Of a stretch of 53,171 nt of DNA, positions 33,564 to 40,721 are shown one piece after another; the stretch's first letter is position 1; every line of letters begins with the position of its first letter. Made by a program: the position numbers and the translations under genes. Source of the DNA: SIG607 sp045601805 (GTDB lineage Bacteria; Bacillota; Clostridia; Oscillospirales; Acutalibacteraceae). The stretch lies in assembly GCA_045601805.1 (NCBI GenBank), contig JAZSAJ010000057.1, forward strand, positions 1-53,171. The letters run 5' to 3'. The notes under the pieces were generated by a model. It was not told the DNA's origin, did no database searches, and saw only the letters and a list, made by a program, of their open reading frames with translations.

Positions 33564-34703
33564 TTGAATATTGCTCTTTTGGGCTTCGGCACTGTAGGTG
33601 TTGGGGTTTATGAATTACTTAAAAATTATGAAGATTTAAATGTTAAATATGTTCTTGATATTAAAGTGCATAACGATATTTCGGCAATTTCTACAACCGA
33701 TTTTAACGAAATAATAAACGATAAAAGTGTAGACACAGTAGTTGAAGTAATTGGTGGTTTGCATCCGGCTTATGAGTTTGTTTCAGAAGCACTTAAAAAT
33801 GGTAAAAATGTTGTTTCGGCAAACAAATTTTTAATAAGTACTTTTTATAAAGAACTATCAAGTCTTGCAACAAAAAACAATGTTGCGTTCAGATATACCG
33901 CTGCAGTTGGCGGCGGAATTCCTTGGTTAGTTAATCTTGAACGCGTTAAGCGTGTTGCTAAGGTGAATTCGGTTTATGGTATTATGAACGGTACCTCAAA
34001 CTTTATTCTTGATTCTATGCATACCGGTTCGCTTTCTTTTGAAACTGCGCTTGGTGAAGCTCAAAAACTTGGCTATGCTGAAAGCGACCCTTCGGCCGAC
34101 ATTGATGGTTTAGATACACTTTGCAAGGTTGTTCTTTCTGGTAATATTGCTTTTTCAAAAGCAATTAATAAAGAAGATGCTTTGGTTATGGGAATTAGGG
34201 ATATTTCGGCTTGTGATATTAAAGTTTGTGAATCGCTTAATTCTGTTTGCAGATTAATGGCACATGCAACTGATAACGGCGACAGTGTTTCGGTTTATGT
34301 TGAACCCGAATTTGTTTCTTTGGACAAGCCGGAAGCAACCGTAAAACAAAATCTTAATATGATTAGTTTTGATGCACAATATGTTGGAAGAGAAAGTTTT
34401 TATGGTTTTGGCGCAGGAAGGTTCCCAACCGCATATACTGTTGTAGGCGATTGCATTGATATACTAAGCGGCACCACAAAACTTTACAATAATGTTTTTG
34501 ATTCGGCTGTTGTTGATAATAACGCTTGTATACACAGTTATTATGTTAATACTGAATATTCAAACGACTGGTTTAATTCTATTAAGAAAGAATCATTGTC
34601 AAGCGGTGTATTAACTAATCAGGTTTCAGTTAAAGAAATGCACGATTTTGTTAAGCAGGCAAAGGAAAGCGGATATAAATGCTTTGCTGCTGCTGTTCTA
34701 TAA
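33564..34703 (+). CDS. hom: homoserine dehydrogenase
   Basis: A 379-residue NAD(P)-dependent enzyme reducing aspartate semialdehyde to homoserine, toward threonine and methionine. Start is TTG, 7 bases after GGAGGG. The Rossmann motif GFGTVGVGVYELL opens the protein; VSANKFL, AAVGGGIPWL, IMNGTSNFI and the catalytic block DPSADIDGLDTLCK (D-x-x-G-x-D-x-x-x-K) follow. Two oddities: the nucleotide-binding domain is shorter than usual after the first helix (about 20 residues fewer before DTVVEVIGG), and the tail (about residues 310-379) looks like a reduced, degenerate ACT domain (HSYYVNTEY start) instead of a full one. Threonine feedback may therefore be altered. Confidence 0.93.
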   Translation: MNIALLGFGTVGVGVYELLKNYEDLNVKYVLDIKVHNDISAISTTDFNEIINDKSVDTVVEVIGGLHPAYEFVSEALKNGKNVVSANKFLISTFYKELSSLATKNNVAFRYTAAVGGGIPWLVNLERVKRVAKVNSVYGIMNGTSNFILDSMHTGSLSFETALGEAQKLGYAESDPSADIDGLDTLCKVVLSGNIAFSKAINKEDALVMGIRDISACDIKVCESLNSVCRLMAHATDNGDSVSVYVEPEFVSLDKPEATVKQNLNMISFDAQYVGRESFYGFGAGRFPTAYTVVGDCIDILSGTTKLYNNVFDSAVVDNNACIHSYYVNTEYSNDWFNSIKKESLSSGVLTNQVSVKEMHDFVKQAKESGYKCFAAAVL

Positions 34704-34725
34704 TTTATTAGGGGTGTTTTAATTT

Positions 34726-36048
34726 ATGTTGAAAGTATTAAAATTCGGCGGTACCTCAATGGCAGATGCAAAGCAGTTTGCAAAGGTTAAAGCCATTGTG
34801 GAAAGCGATGAAGCAAGAAAGGTTGTTGTTGTATCGGCAGCAGGTAAACGCTTTTCCGATGATAATAAAATTACCGATTTGCTTTATTTGTGTCATGCAC
34901 ATTTGAAATACGGTGTTTCCTATAAAAATGTATTTAAAATGGTTGCAGACCGCTATATTCAAATTAAAGAAGATTTAGGCCTTGCCGTTGACATTGAAAA
35001 AGATTTAGAACAAATTAGCAAAAAAATGGACAAAGGCATTTCGCAAGACGAATTGGTTTCTCGCGGCGAATATCTTTCGGCAAAACTTATGGCCGATTAT
35101 TTGGGATATGAATTCATTGATGCTGCTAATTGGATTCGTTTTAAAGCCGATGGCACTGTTGATACCGATAAATCTTATAAATCTCTTCAAAAATTAGCAA
35201 CCGGCAAAAGGGTAGTAATTCCTGGTTTTTACGGCACTACTTCAAGCGGTGAAGTTAAAGTAATGTCAAGGGGTGGTTCTGATATTACTGGCGCTCTTGC
35301 TGCTGCCGCACTTGATGCTGATGTATACGAAAACTGGACCGATGTTTCGGGCATTTTAATGGCAGACCCCCGTATTGTTGAAAACCCACAACCTATTGAA
35401 AGAATTACTTATGATGAACTTCGTGAACTTTCATACATGGGTGCGCAGGTTCTTCACGAAGGCACAATTTTCCCTGTAAGAGAAAAGAATATTCCGCTTA
35501 ATATTAGAAACACAAATGCTCCCGAACACCCGGGCAGTTATGTTATGGATAATTTTGACGACAGCGGAGATAACCCCGACCAATTTGTAACCGGTATTGC
35601 GGGTAAAAAGAATTTCTCTGCAGTTACAATTTCTAAGGCCGGTCTTTGTTCACAAATTGGCTTTTTAAGAATGGCGCTTGAATGTTTTGAAAAACACAAA
35701 ATTAATGTTGAATATTTGCCTGTTGGCATTGATGATATTACTATTGTTGTTTCAAGCGAACAACTTGAAAAATGCGAATATGAACTTTTGGCGGAAATTC
35801 AAAGAAAATTAAACCCCGACAGTGTTAATGTTTCAAAAGGCCTTGCAATTATTGCTGTTGTTGGCAGAAAAATGGCTAACAAACCTGGTATGTCTGGCAG
35901 ACTATTTGCTGCACTTGGCAATAACGATGTTAATATTCGCTTAATTTCGCAGGCGTCTCGTGAACTTAATATTATTGTTGGTGTTAACAACGAAGACTTT
36001 GAAAAAGTTGTAAATATACTTTATAAGAGTTTTGTAAATAAAGCGTAA
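34726..36048 (+). CDS. lysC: aspartate kinase with two ACT domains
   Basis: A 440-residue enzyme phosphorylating aspartate, the first step to lysine, threonine and methionine. The amino-acid kinase domain begins LKVLKFGGTSMADAKQF and contains VSAAGKR, SRGEYLSAKLMADYL, VMSRGGSDITGALAAAAL and YENWTDVSGI, with the PRIV block after it. Two ACT domains (about residues 290-440) read ITISKAGLCSQIGFLRMALE and IIAVVGRKMANKPGMSGRLFAALG and should bind an effector amino acid. GGGGTG precedes the ATG. The specific feedback effector cannot be told from sequence. It lies between hom and asd in one transcript. Confidence 0.96.
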   Translation: MLKVLKFGGTSMADAKQFAKVKAIVESDEARKVVVVSAAGKRFSDDNKITDLLYLCHAHLKYGVSYKNVFKMVADRYIQIKEDLGLAVDIEKDLEQISKKMDKGISQDELVSRGEYLSAKLMADYLGYEFIDAANWIRFKADGTVDTDKSYKSLQKLATGKRVVIPGFYGTTSSGEVKVMSRGGSDITGALAAAALDADVYENWTDVSGILMADPRIVENPQPIERITYDELRELSYMGAQVLHEGTIFPVREKNIPLNIRNTNAPEHPGSYVMDNFDDSGDNPDQFVTGIAGKKNFSAVTISKAGLCSQIGFLRMALECFEKHKINVEYLPVGIDDITIVVSSEQLEKCEYELLAEIQRKLNPDSVNVSKGLAIIAVVGRKMANKPGMSGRLFAALGNNDVNIRLISQASRELNIIVGVNNEDFEKVVNILYKSFVNKA

Positions 36049-36068
36049 AGTAATGAAAGGTGTTTATT

Positions 36069-37070
36069 ATGAAAAAATATAATCTTGCAATTTTAGGTGC
36101 AACAGGTGCTGTAGGTAGGGAAATGCTTAAAATTTTAGAAGAAAGAAATTTCCCGGTTGGTGAACTTCGCTTATTAGCAAGTAAACGAAGTGTTGGAAAA
36201 GAAATTGAATTTGCTTCCCAAATTTATAAAGTTGAAGAAGCAACTAAAGATTCTTTTGAAGGAATGGACATTGTGTTAGGTGCTGCAAGTAATGCTTTAG
36301 CAAAAGAACTTGCTCCTTACATTAAAGATGCCGGTGCAATTTTCATTGACAATTCAAGTGCATTCCGTATGTGTGACGATGTTCCGCTTGTTGTTCCCGA
36401 AATTAACCCCGAAGATGCCCTAAAGCATAACGGTATTATTTCTAACCCAAACTGCTCAACAATTATTACTTTAACCGCAATTTACGCGCTTAACAAAATT
36501 AGCCCTATTAAAAGTATGATTGCTTCCACTTATCAGGCAGTTTCAGGTGCAGGTGCTGCAGGACCTGTTGAACTTGAACAGCAGTGCCGTGATATTATTG
36601 AAAACAAAGAAGTTAGCAACGAAGTGTTTAAACACCAAATCGCATTTAACTTAATTCCTGAAATTGGCAGCGCTTCTACCGAAGATTACACAACCGAAGA
36701 AATGAAAATGCAGAATGAAGGCAGAAAAATTATGCACTTGCCTGAACTTTTGGTTAGCTGCACTTGCGTAAGAGTTCCGGTAATGCGTTCACATTCTATT
36801 TCGGTTATTGTTAAAACAGAAAACCCAATTTCTGTTGAAGAAGCAAAAGAGGCAATTGCTAAAGCAAACGGTTGCCGTTTGTATGATGATTTATCTACTC
36901 ACAGTTATCCAATGCCGCTTGTTACAAGCGACCAAGATATTGTTTATGTTGGCAGAATTCGTAAAGATTTAACCGATGAAAACGGTTTAAATATCTGGTG
37001 CTGTGGTGACCAAGTTCGCAAAGGCGCCGCAACAAATGCCGTTCAAATTGCTGAACTTTTTGTAAAATAA
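36069..37070 (+). CDS. asd: aspartate-semialdehyde dehydrogenase
   Basis: A 333-residue enzyme reducing aspartyl phosphate to the semialdehyde, using NADPH. The ATG at 36069 follows AAAGGTG and begins KYNLAILGATGAVGREMLKI with the NADP-binding G-x-T-G-x-x-G. The phosphate-binding and active-site segments are IDNSSAFRM, ISNPNCSTI (catalytic Cys), TYQAVSGAGAAG, and CVRVPVMRSHS (catalytic His in the second half). The tail is RKGAATNAVQIAE. A bidirectional terminator follows, ending the threonine/lysine entry operon. Confidence 0.97.
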   Translation: MKKYNLAILGATGAVGREMLKILEERNFPVGELRLLASKRSVGKEIEFASQIYKVEEATKDSFEGMDIVLGAASNALAKELAPYIKDAGAIFIDNSSAFRMCDDVPLVVPEINPEDALKHNGIISNPNCSTIITLTAIYALNKISPIKSMIASTYQAVSGAGAAGPVELEQQCRDIIENKEVSNEVFKHQIAFNLIPEIGSASTEDYTTEEMKMQNEGRKIMHLPELLVSCTCVRVPVMRSHSISVIVKTENPISVEEAKEAIAKANGCRLYDDLSTHSYPMPLVTSDQDIVYVGRIRKDLTDENGLNIWCCGDQVRKGAATNAVQIAELFVK

Positions 37071-37074
37071 ACAT

Positions 37075-37108
37075 AAAAAAGACACTTTCAAACGAAAGTG
37101 TCTTTTTT
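37075..37108. terminator. bidirectional terminator between asd and ligA
   Basis: GACACTTTC (37081-37089) pairs with GAAAGTGTC (37094-37102), loop AAAC, flanked by six A on the left and six T on the right, so both strands have a stem plus T-run. It serves the convergent asd (+) and ligA (-). Confidence 0.92.
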
Positions 37109-37110
37109 AA

Positions 37111-39090
37111 TTAAAATGGAAGTTTATCGGCAGTAATTATTGGAATGTTTAGCGAATTTGCTTTTGAAAGCTTACTGCCTGCGTTTTCACCGCAAATTAA
37201 ATAATTGGTTTTGCTTGAAACCGAATTCGTTACTTTTGCGCCAAGCGCGATAAATTTTTCGGTTAGTTCGTCTCGCGTATATTTTTCAAACGAGCCGGTA
37301 ATAACAACGGTCTTCAAATAATATTCAGAAGATGTATCAACGGCATTGTTTGTCACCTTAATATTAATATAATTCAAAAGTTCATTAAATTCGTCAATAT
37401 TTTGTTTATTACTAAACCATTGGTGAATAGAGTTATTTATTATATCTCCAAAACCTTCTATTTGTGAAAAATCATAATTACCAATGGCAGCATCGGCAAA
37501 TGCGTTAATGTCACTGTTAAATTGATTTTGTAAAATTGTTGCGTAATTCTTTCCAATCAAATCTATGTTTAATGAAACCAAGAAGTTCGTAAATGTTGTG
37601 TTTTTGGCTTCTTCAATTGAATTTACAAGATTTGTTGCCGATTTAATGCCAAAGCCGTCCATTTCTGAAATTTCTTCAAAATGATTTTTAAGGTTAAAAA
37701 TATCGGTAATTTTTTTAATAAAACCTTTATTAATGAATTTTGTTAAAATTTGCTCTGAAAGTCCATCAATATTAATTGCCTGCTTTGAAACAAAGTGGGT
37801 ATATTTTTTTATTTGACGGCCTGGGCAATTATTGTTATTGCAATATAAAACGGCCACTGATTTTTCGTTATTTTGCGTTATAACAACATTAGTTTTATTT
37901 TCACAAACAGGGCAAAAATGTGGGTAATTACAAACATAATTTTCTCTTTCTTTGTTAGAAAGGTTTTTTTCAACATGGGGGATAATCATATTTCGTTTTG
38001 AAACAAGAATTTCATCGCCCAAACAAAGTTTTAAGTTTTCTATAAAACTAATATTGTGTAAACTTGCGCGTTCAACAATTGTGTTGTCAATTTCAATTGG
38101 GGCGAAAACCGCAATTGGTGTTAATTGTCCTGTTCTTGAAATATTCCATTCAATTTGTTTTAGTGTTGTGTTAAAAGATGGGTCGCCAAATTTAAAGGCA
38201 ATGCCATCGCGATAATGGTGTGAAGTTTTTCCAAGAGAAATACCATATTCAATATCATCGTAAGAAAATACAATTCCGTCTATTGGCAATGCATTTTTAT
38301 TGGCAATGTTTTTTAATTCCAAAATTGATTCCTCAATAAATTCGTAACTTGAATCGGTATTTAATTTAATAAGAGGAATTAAGTCAAAACCAAAGTCTTT
38401 TAATTTTTGCAACCGTAAACTCTTTAAATCAATATTTTCTAAACCTTCCAATACATTAAAAGGGTAGAATCGTACGCCGCGTTTTGCACAAACTTGTGAA
38501 TCAAGTTGGCGCACAGAACCGGCAGCAAGGTTTCGTGGTGTTGAATATTTTTCTTCGTCGTTATCAATAGAATCGTTTATTTGATTAAAAGTGTCAATAT
38601 CTATATATGCCTCACCTGTTACAACCAAATTGATTTTTTGTGGCAATTTAAGAGGAATATTAGAAAATACCTTTGCATTGTGAGTAATTATTTCGCCTTC
38701 GTTACCATCACCCCTGGTTGATGCTTCGGCAAGTTCGCCGTTTATATAAACAAGCTTTACGGTTAAACCGTCAATTTTAAGTGTTAAGCAACCGTTTGAT
38801 TTTTGTGACATTTTTAAAACATCATTAATATCTTTGGTTTTTGCTAAACTTAAAAGAGGAATTTTATGTGTAACTTTTGCTAAACCTTCCATAACGCTGT
38901 AACCAACCTTTTGAGTCGGAGAGTTTGCAAAAATAACATTTGTTTCGTTTTCAAGTTCTGTTAATTCATCAAACAATTCATCGTACTCAGCATCAGAAAG
39001 GGAAGGAGTATCGGAATTATAGTATTCGTTCGCGCATTTGTTAAGAAAATCAACAAGATATTTAATTCTTTCAATTTTTTTGTTATTCAT
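37111..39090 (-). CDS. ligA: NAD-dependent DNA ligase LigA (divergent)
   Basis: A 659-residue NAD-dependent ligase. ATG at 39090 (MNNKKIERIK) is preferred to a start 21 bases upstream inside the regulator gene. The N-terminal Ia domain has YYNSDTPSLSDAEYDELFDEL; adenylation motif LKIDGLTVKL supplies the KxDG lysine; STRGDGNEGE, PRNLAAGSVRQLDS and the OB fold follow; a four-Cys zinc finger (CPVC...CNNNNCPG), helix-hairpin-helix repeats and a C-terminal BRCT domain (VVITGSFEKYTRDELTEKF ... ICGENAGSKLSKA) complete it. Many positions differ from standard LigA, such as SLAKTKD in place of SLxNAF, so this may be a second, specialised copy. It overlaps the 3' end of the AraC gene by 8 bases. Confidence 0.92.
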   Translation of the reverse strand: MNNKKIERIKYLVDFLNKCANEYYNSDTPSLSDAEYDELFDELTELENETNVIFANSPTQKVGYSVMEGLAKVTHKIPLLSLAKTKDINDVLKMSQKSNGCLTLKIDGLTVKLVYINGELAEASTRGDGNEGEIITHNAKVFSNIPLKLPQKINLVVTGEAYIDIDTFNQINDSIDNDEEKYSTPRNLAAGSVRQLDSQVCAKRGVRFYPFNVLEGLENIDLKSLRLQKLKDFGFDLIPLIKLNTDSSYEFIEESILELKNIANKNALPIDGIVFSYDDIEYGISLGKTSHHYRDGIAFKFGDPSFNTTLKQIEWNISRTGQLTPIAVFAPIEIDNTIVERASLHNISFIENLKLCLGDEILVSKRNMIIPHVEKNLSNKERENYVCNYPHFCPVCENKTNVVITQNNEKSVAVLYCNNNNCPGRQIKKYTHFVSKQAINIDGLSEQILTKFINKGFIKKITDIFNLKNHFEEISEMDGFGIKSATNLVNSIEEAKNTTFTNFLVSLNIDLIGKNYATILQNQFNSDINAFADAAIGNYDFSQIEGFGDIINNSIHQWFSNKQNIDEFNELLNYINIKVTNNAVDTSSEYYLKTVVITGSFEKYTRDELTEKFIALGAKVTNSVSSKTNYLICGENAGSKLSKANSLNIPIITADKLPF

Positions 39091-39979
39091 TAAAAGATTC
39101 CTGCCTAACAACTAATGATTTATATTTTTTTGGTGTTTGTCCGGTAATTTTTTTAAAGGTTCTATTAAAATTAGGACAATTATTAAAACCGCAACGAAGG
39201 GCTATTGAAATTATTGGCTCGTTTGGGTTTTCAAGTAGTAATTTTGTAGCCAAGTTTATTCTTTGTTCGCCAATATAGTCCCAAAGTTTTATGCCGGTTT
39301 GGCTACGAAACAGGTTTGAAAAGTAGTTTGGCGATAACCCACATACATCAGATATGTTTTCTAAAGTTAATTCTTCGCTTAAATGCGAATTAATATACTC
39401 TATTGACTTAACCAAAGCAGTATCAGGCCTTGTGCCTTTTCTGTTCTGCTGATTATCGTTTTCAGAAAATTTTGCAAGAATTGTGAAAAATGAAAATAGC
39501 TCACTGATTGCAAGAATCTCACAATCACATTCTTTGTTTATAAAATAGTTATTTACCTTATTTATAATTAAAGTTATTTTTTCGTAAAGCGGTGTACCGC
39601 GTTCAACATAGTTGCTTATTTTAGGGTTTATTTCAAGCAATTCAAATTTATTTTTTATAATTTGGTTTTTGGGAAGTAACGATGTAAATATATCAGGATA
39701 AATTTTTATGACCGAAAAATCAACGCGTGATTTATAAAGCTCATAACCGTAATTATCGTTTTGGCTAATAATAACAATATCTTTGCTTTTTAGTTCAAAT
39801 TTATTTTTGTTTATAAAAAAAGTACATTCATTTGAATTAAGACGCCATATTTCAAAACAATTGCTGTTAATTAGATTATCTGGTCCGGTACTTACATATA
39901 ATACGCGCGTAAAAACCTTTACTGCAAGGTCATCGTTAGCGTTGTAAATATAACCTTCTCTTAATAAGTTTGTTTTCAA
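39083..39979 (-). CDS. AraC-family transcriptional regulator
   Basis: A 298-residue regulator. The N-terminal half (about residues 10-175) is a cupin-like effector domain (FEIWRLNSNECTFFINKNKFELKSKD). The C-terminal DNA-binding domain (about 190-290) has two helix-turn-helix motifs: LTLENISDVCGLSPNYFSNLF-type, and ISIALRCGFNNCPNFNRTFKKITGQTPKKYK, both intact. The start is TTG after GGGTG. Gene position, divergent from the sugar import locus across a 330-base gap, makes it the probable activator of that locus, binding a sugar related to the imported one. Its own consensus promoter lies in the same gap, 98 bases of leader upstream. The 3' end overlaps ligA. Confidence 0.9.
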   Translation of the reverse strand: MKTNLLREGYIYNANDDLAVKVFTRVLYVSTGPDNLINSNCFEIWRLNSNECTFFINKNKFELKSKDIVIISQNDNYGYELYKSRVDFSVIKIYPDIFTSLLPKNQIIKNKFELLEINPKISNYVERGTPLYEKITLIINKVNNYFINKECDCEILAISELFSFFTILAKFSENDNQQNRKGTRPDTALVKSIEYINSHLSEELTLENISDVCGLSPNYFSNLFRSQTGIKLWDYIGEQRINLATKLLLENPNEPIISIALRCGFNNCPNFNRTFKKITGQTPKKYKSLVVRQESFNE

Positions 39980-40083
39980 GAAAAAATCACCCGCAAATTA
40001 GAAAAAATATTAAGATTATAAAAAAAGGAATTTGTTAATATTTACATACATGTTGTGCAAAATTAACATCAATTTCTATAAAA

Positions 40084-40112
40084 ATTATACTTTGAATTTG
40101 CGTTTATGTCAA
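40084..40112 (-). promoter_or_regulatory. consensus sigma-A promoter of the AraC gene
   Basis: On the minus strand TTGACA (40112-40107), 17-bp spacer, TATAAT (40089-40084): a perfect match. The predicted 5' leader to the TTG start is about 98 bases. Confidence 0.82.
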
Positions 40113-40185
40113 TCGTTTTTACATTTTAAACAAATGAAAACTTTTGAAAATCGTAAGATATTTTATAAAATTCGTTATATATTTG

Positions 40186-40214
40186 TTGACTTATATGTAA
40201 AAAAATAGTATTCT
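40186..40214 (+). promoter_or_regulatory. sigma-A promoter of the sugar import locus
   Basis: TTGACT (40186-40191), 17-bp spacer, TATTCT (40209-40214). The -10 box is weaker than the -35 box, consistent with an activator-dependent promoter. Confidence 0.65.
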
Positions 40215-40309
40215 ATATAAAGGTTATGTGCGATTATTATGCGCAATTTATATGTTTTTTTGTCTAGTTTTGTAAATTAACCAGTTTTTAATGAAATAGG
40301 GTGGGTATT

Positions 40310-40663
40310 ATGAAAAAATTTATTACTGTCTTTTTGGTTGCGTTAATGCTTTTATTAACCATCGTTTTAGTTGCAAGTTGTAAATCTTCTAAAAACGACA
40401 CACCTCCCATTAGCAGCGGCAATTCAACCGATGTTGAAGTTGATGTTAACGATATTTTTGGAAGTTCAAATTCTTCCGGTTCTAGCGAAGAAGGCGAATC
40501 TTCCGTTCCTGTTTCAAGCAGTTCAACATCTACCGGTTCTTCGGGTGGTGGCACTTCTAACTCAACTGGCACTTCCGCAAGTGGTTCTTCAAGTTCCGAA
40601 ATTGATTATGAAGACCCAAATGTTTGGACACCGCCGGTTAAAATTCCTGCAAAAACATCTTGA
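40310..40663 (+). CDS. small Ser/Thr/Gly-rich lipoprotein at the head of the import locus
   Basis: A 117-residue lipoprotein: signal peptide with KK at the N-terminus, hydrophobic core and lipobox VASC with the lipid-anchor Cys at residue 24. After the anchor comes a low-complexity, Ser/Thr/Gly-rich region (about residues 30-100) with clusters of acidic residues, ending EDPNVWTPPVKIPAK. There is no recognisable folded domain; it looks like an extended, possibly glycosylated surface tether. The start follows GGGTGGG. The next gene is the solute-binding protein, 58 bases on. It could help display or anchor that protein, which lacks its own lipobox; that is an inference. Confidence 0.75.
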   Translation: MKKFITVFLVALMLLLTIVLVASCKSSKNDTPPISSGNSTDVEVDVNDIFGSSNSSGSSEEGESSVPVSSSSTSTGSSGGGTSNSTGTSASGSSSSEIDYEDPNVWTPPVKIPAKTS

Positions 40664-40721
40664 TTGTTATTTTTACACTTTTGTGTATTAATATAAAATT
40701 CTAAAGTACGAGGGTGGCAAA

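Larger units (their letters stand above)
39980..40309. promoter_or_regulatory. divergent control region between AraC regulator and sugar import locus
   Basis: A 330-base gene-free gap with no coding potential I can see. It holds the minus-strand AraC promoter (40084-40112), the plus-strand locus promoter (40186-40214), a TGAAAA direct repeat one helical turn apart (40135-40140 and 40145-40150) about 40 bases upstream of the plus -35 box, and an inverted repeat TGCG-N9-CGCA (40229-40245) just after the predicted plus start. The repeats are candidate regulator sites, not proven ones. The rest is AT-rich with nothing further recognised. Confidence 0.6.

Noticed and set aside
40288..40572. Minus-strand acidic open frame opposite the Ser-rich lipoprotein
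   Set aside because: The plus strand has a clear ribosome binding site, signal peptide and lipobox; the reverse frame is a composition effect.
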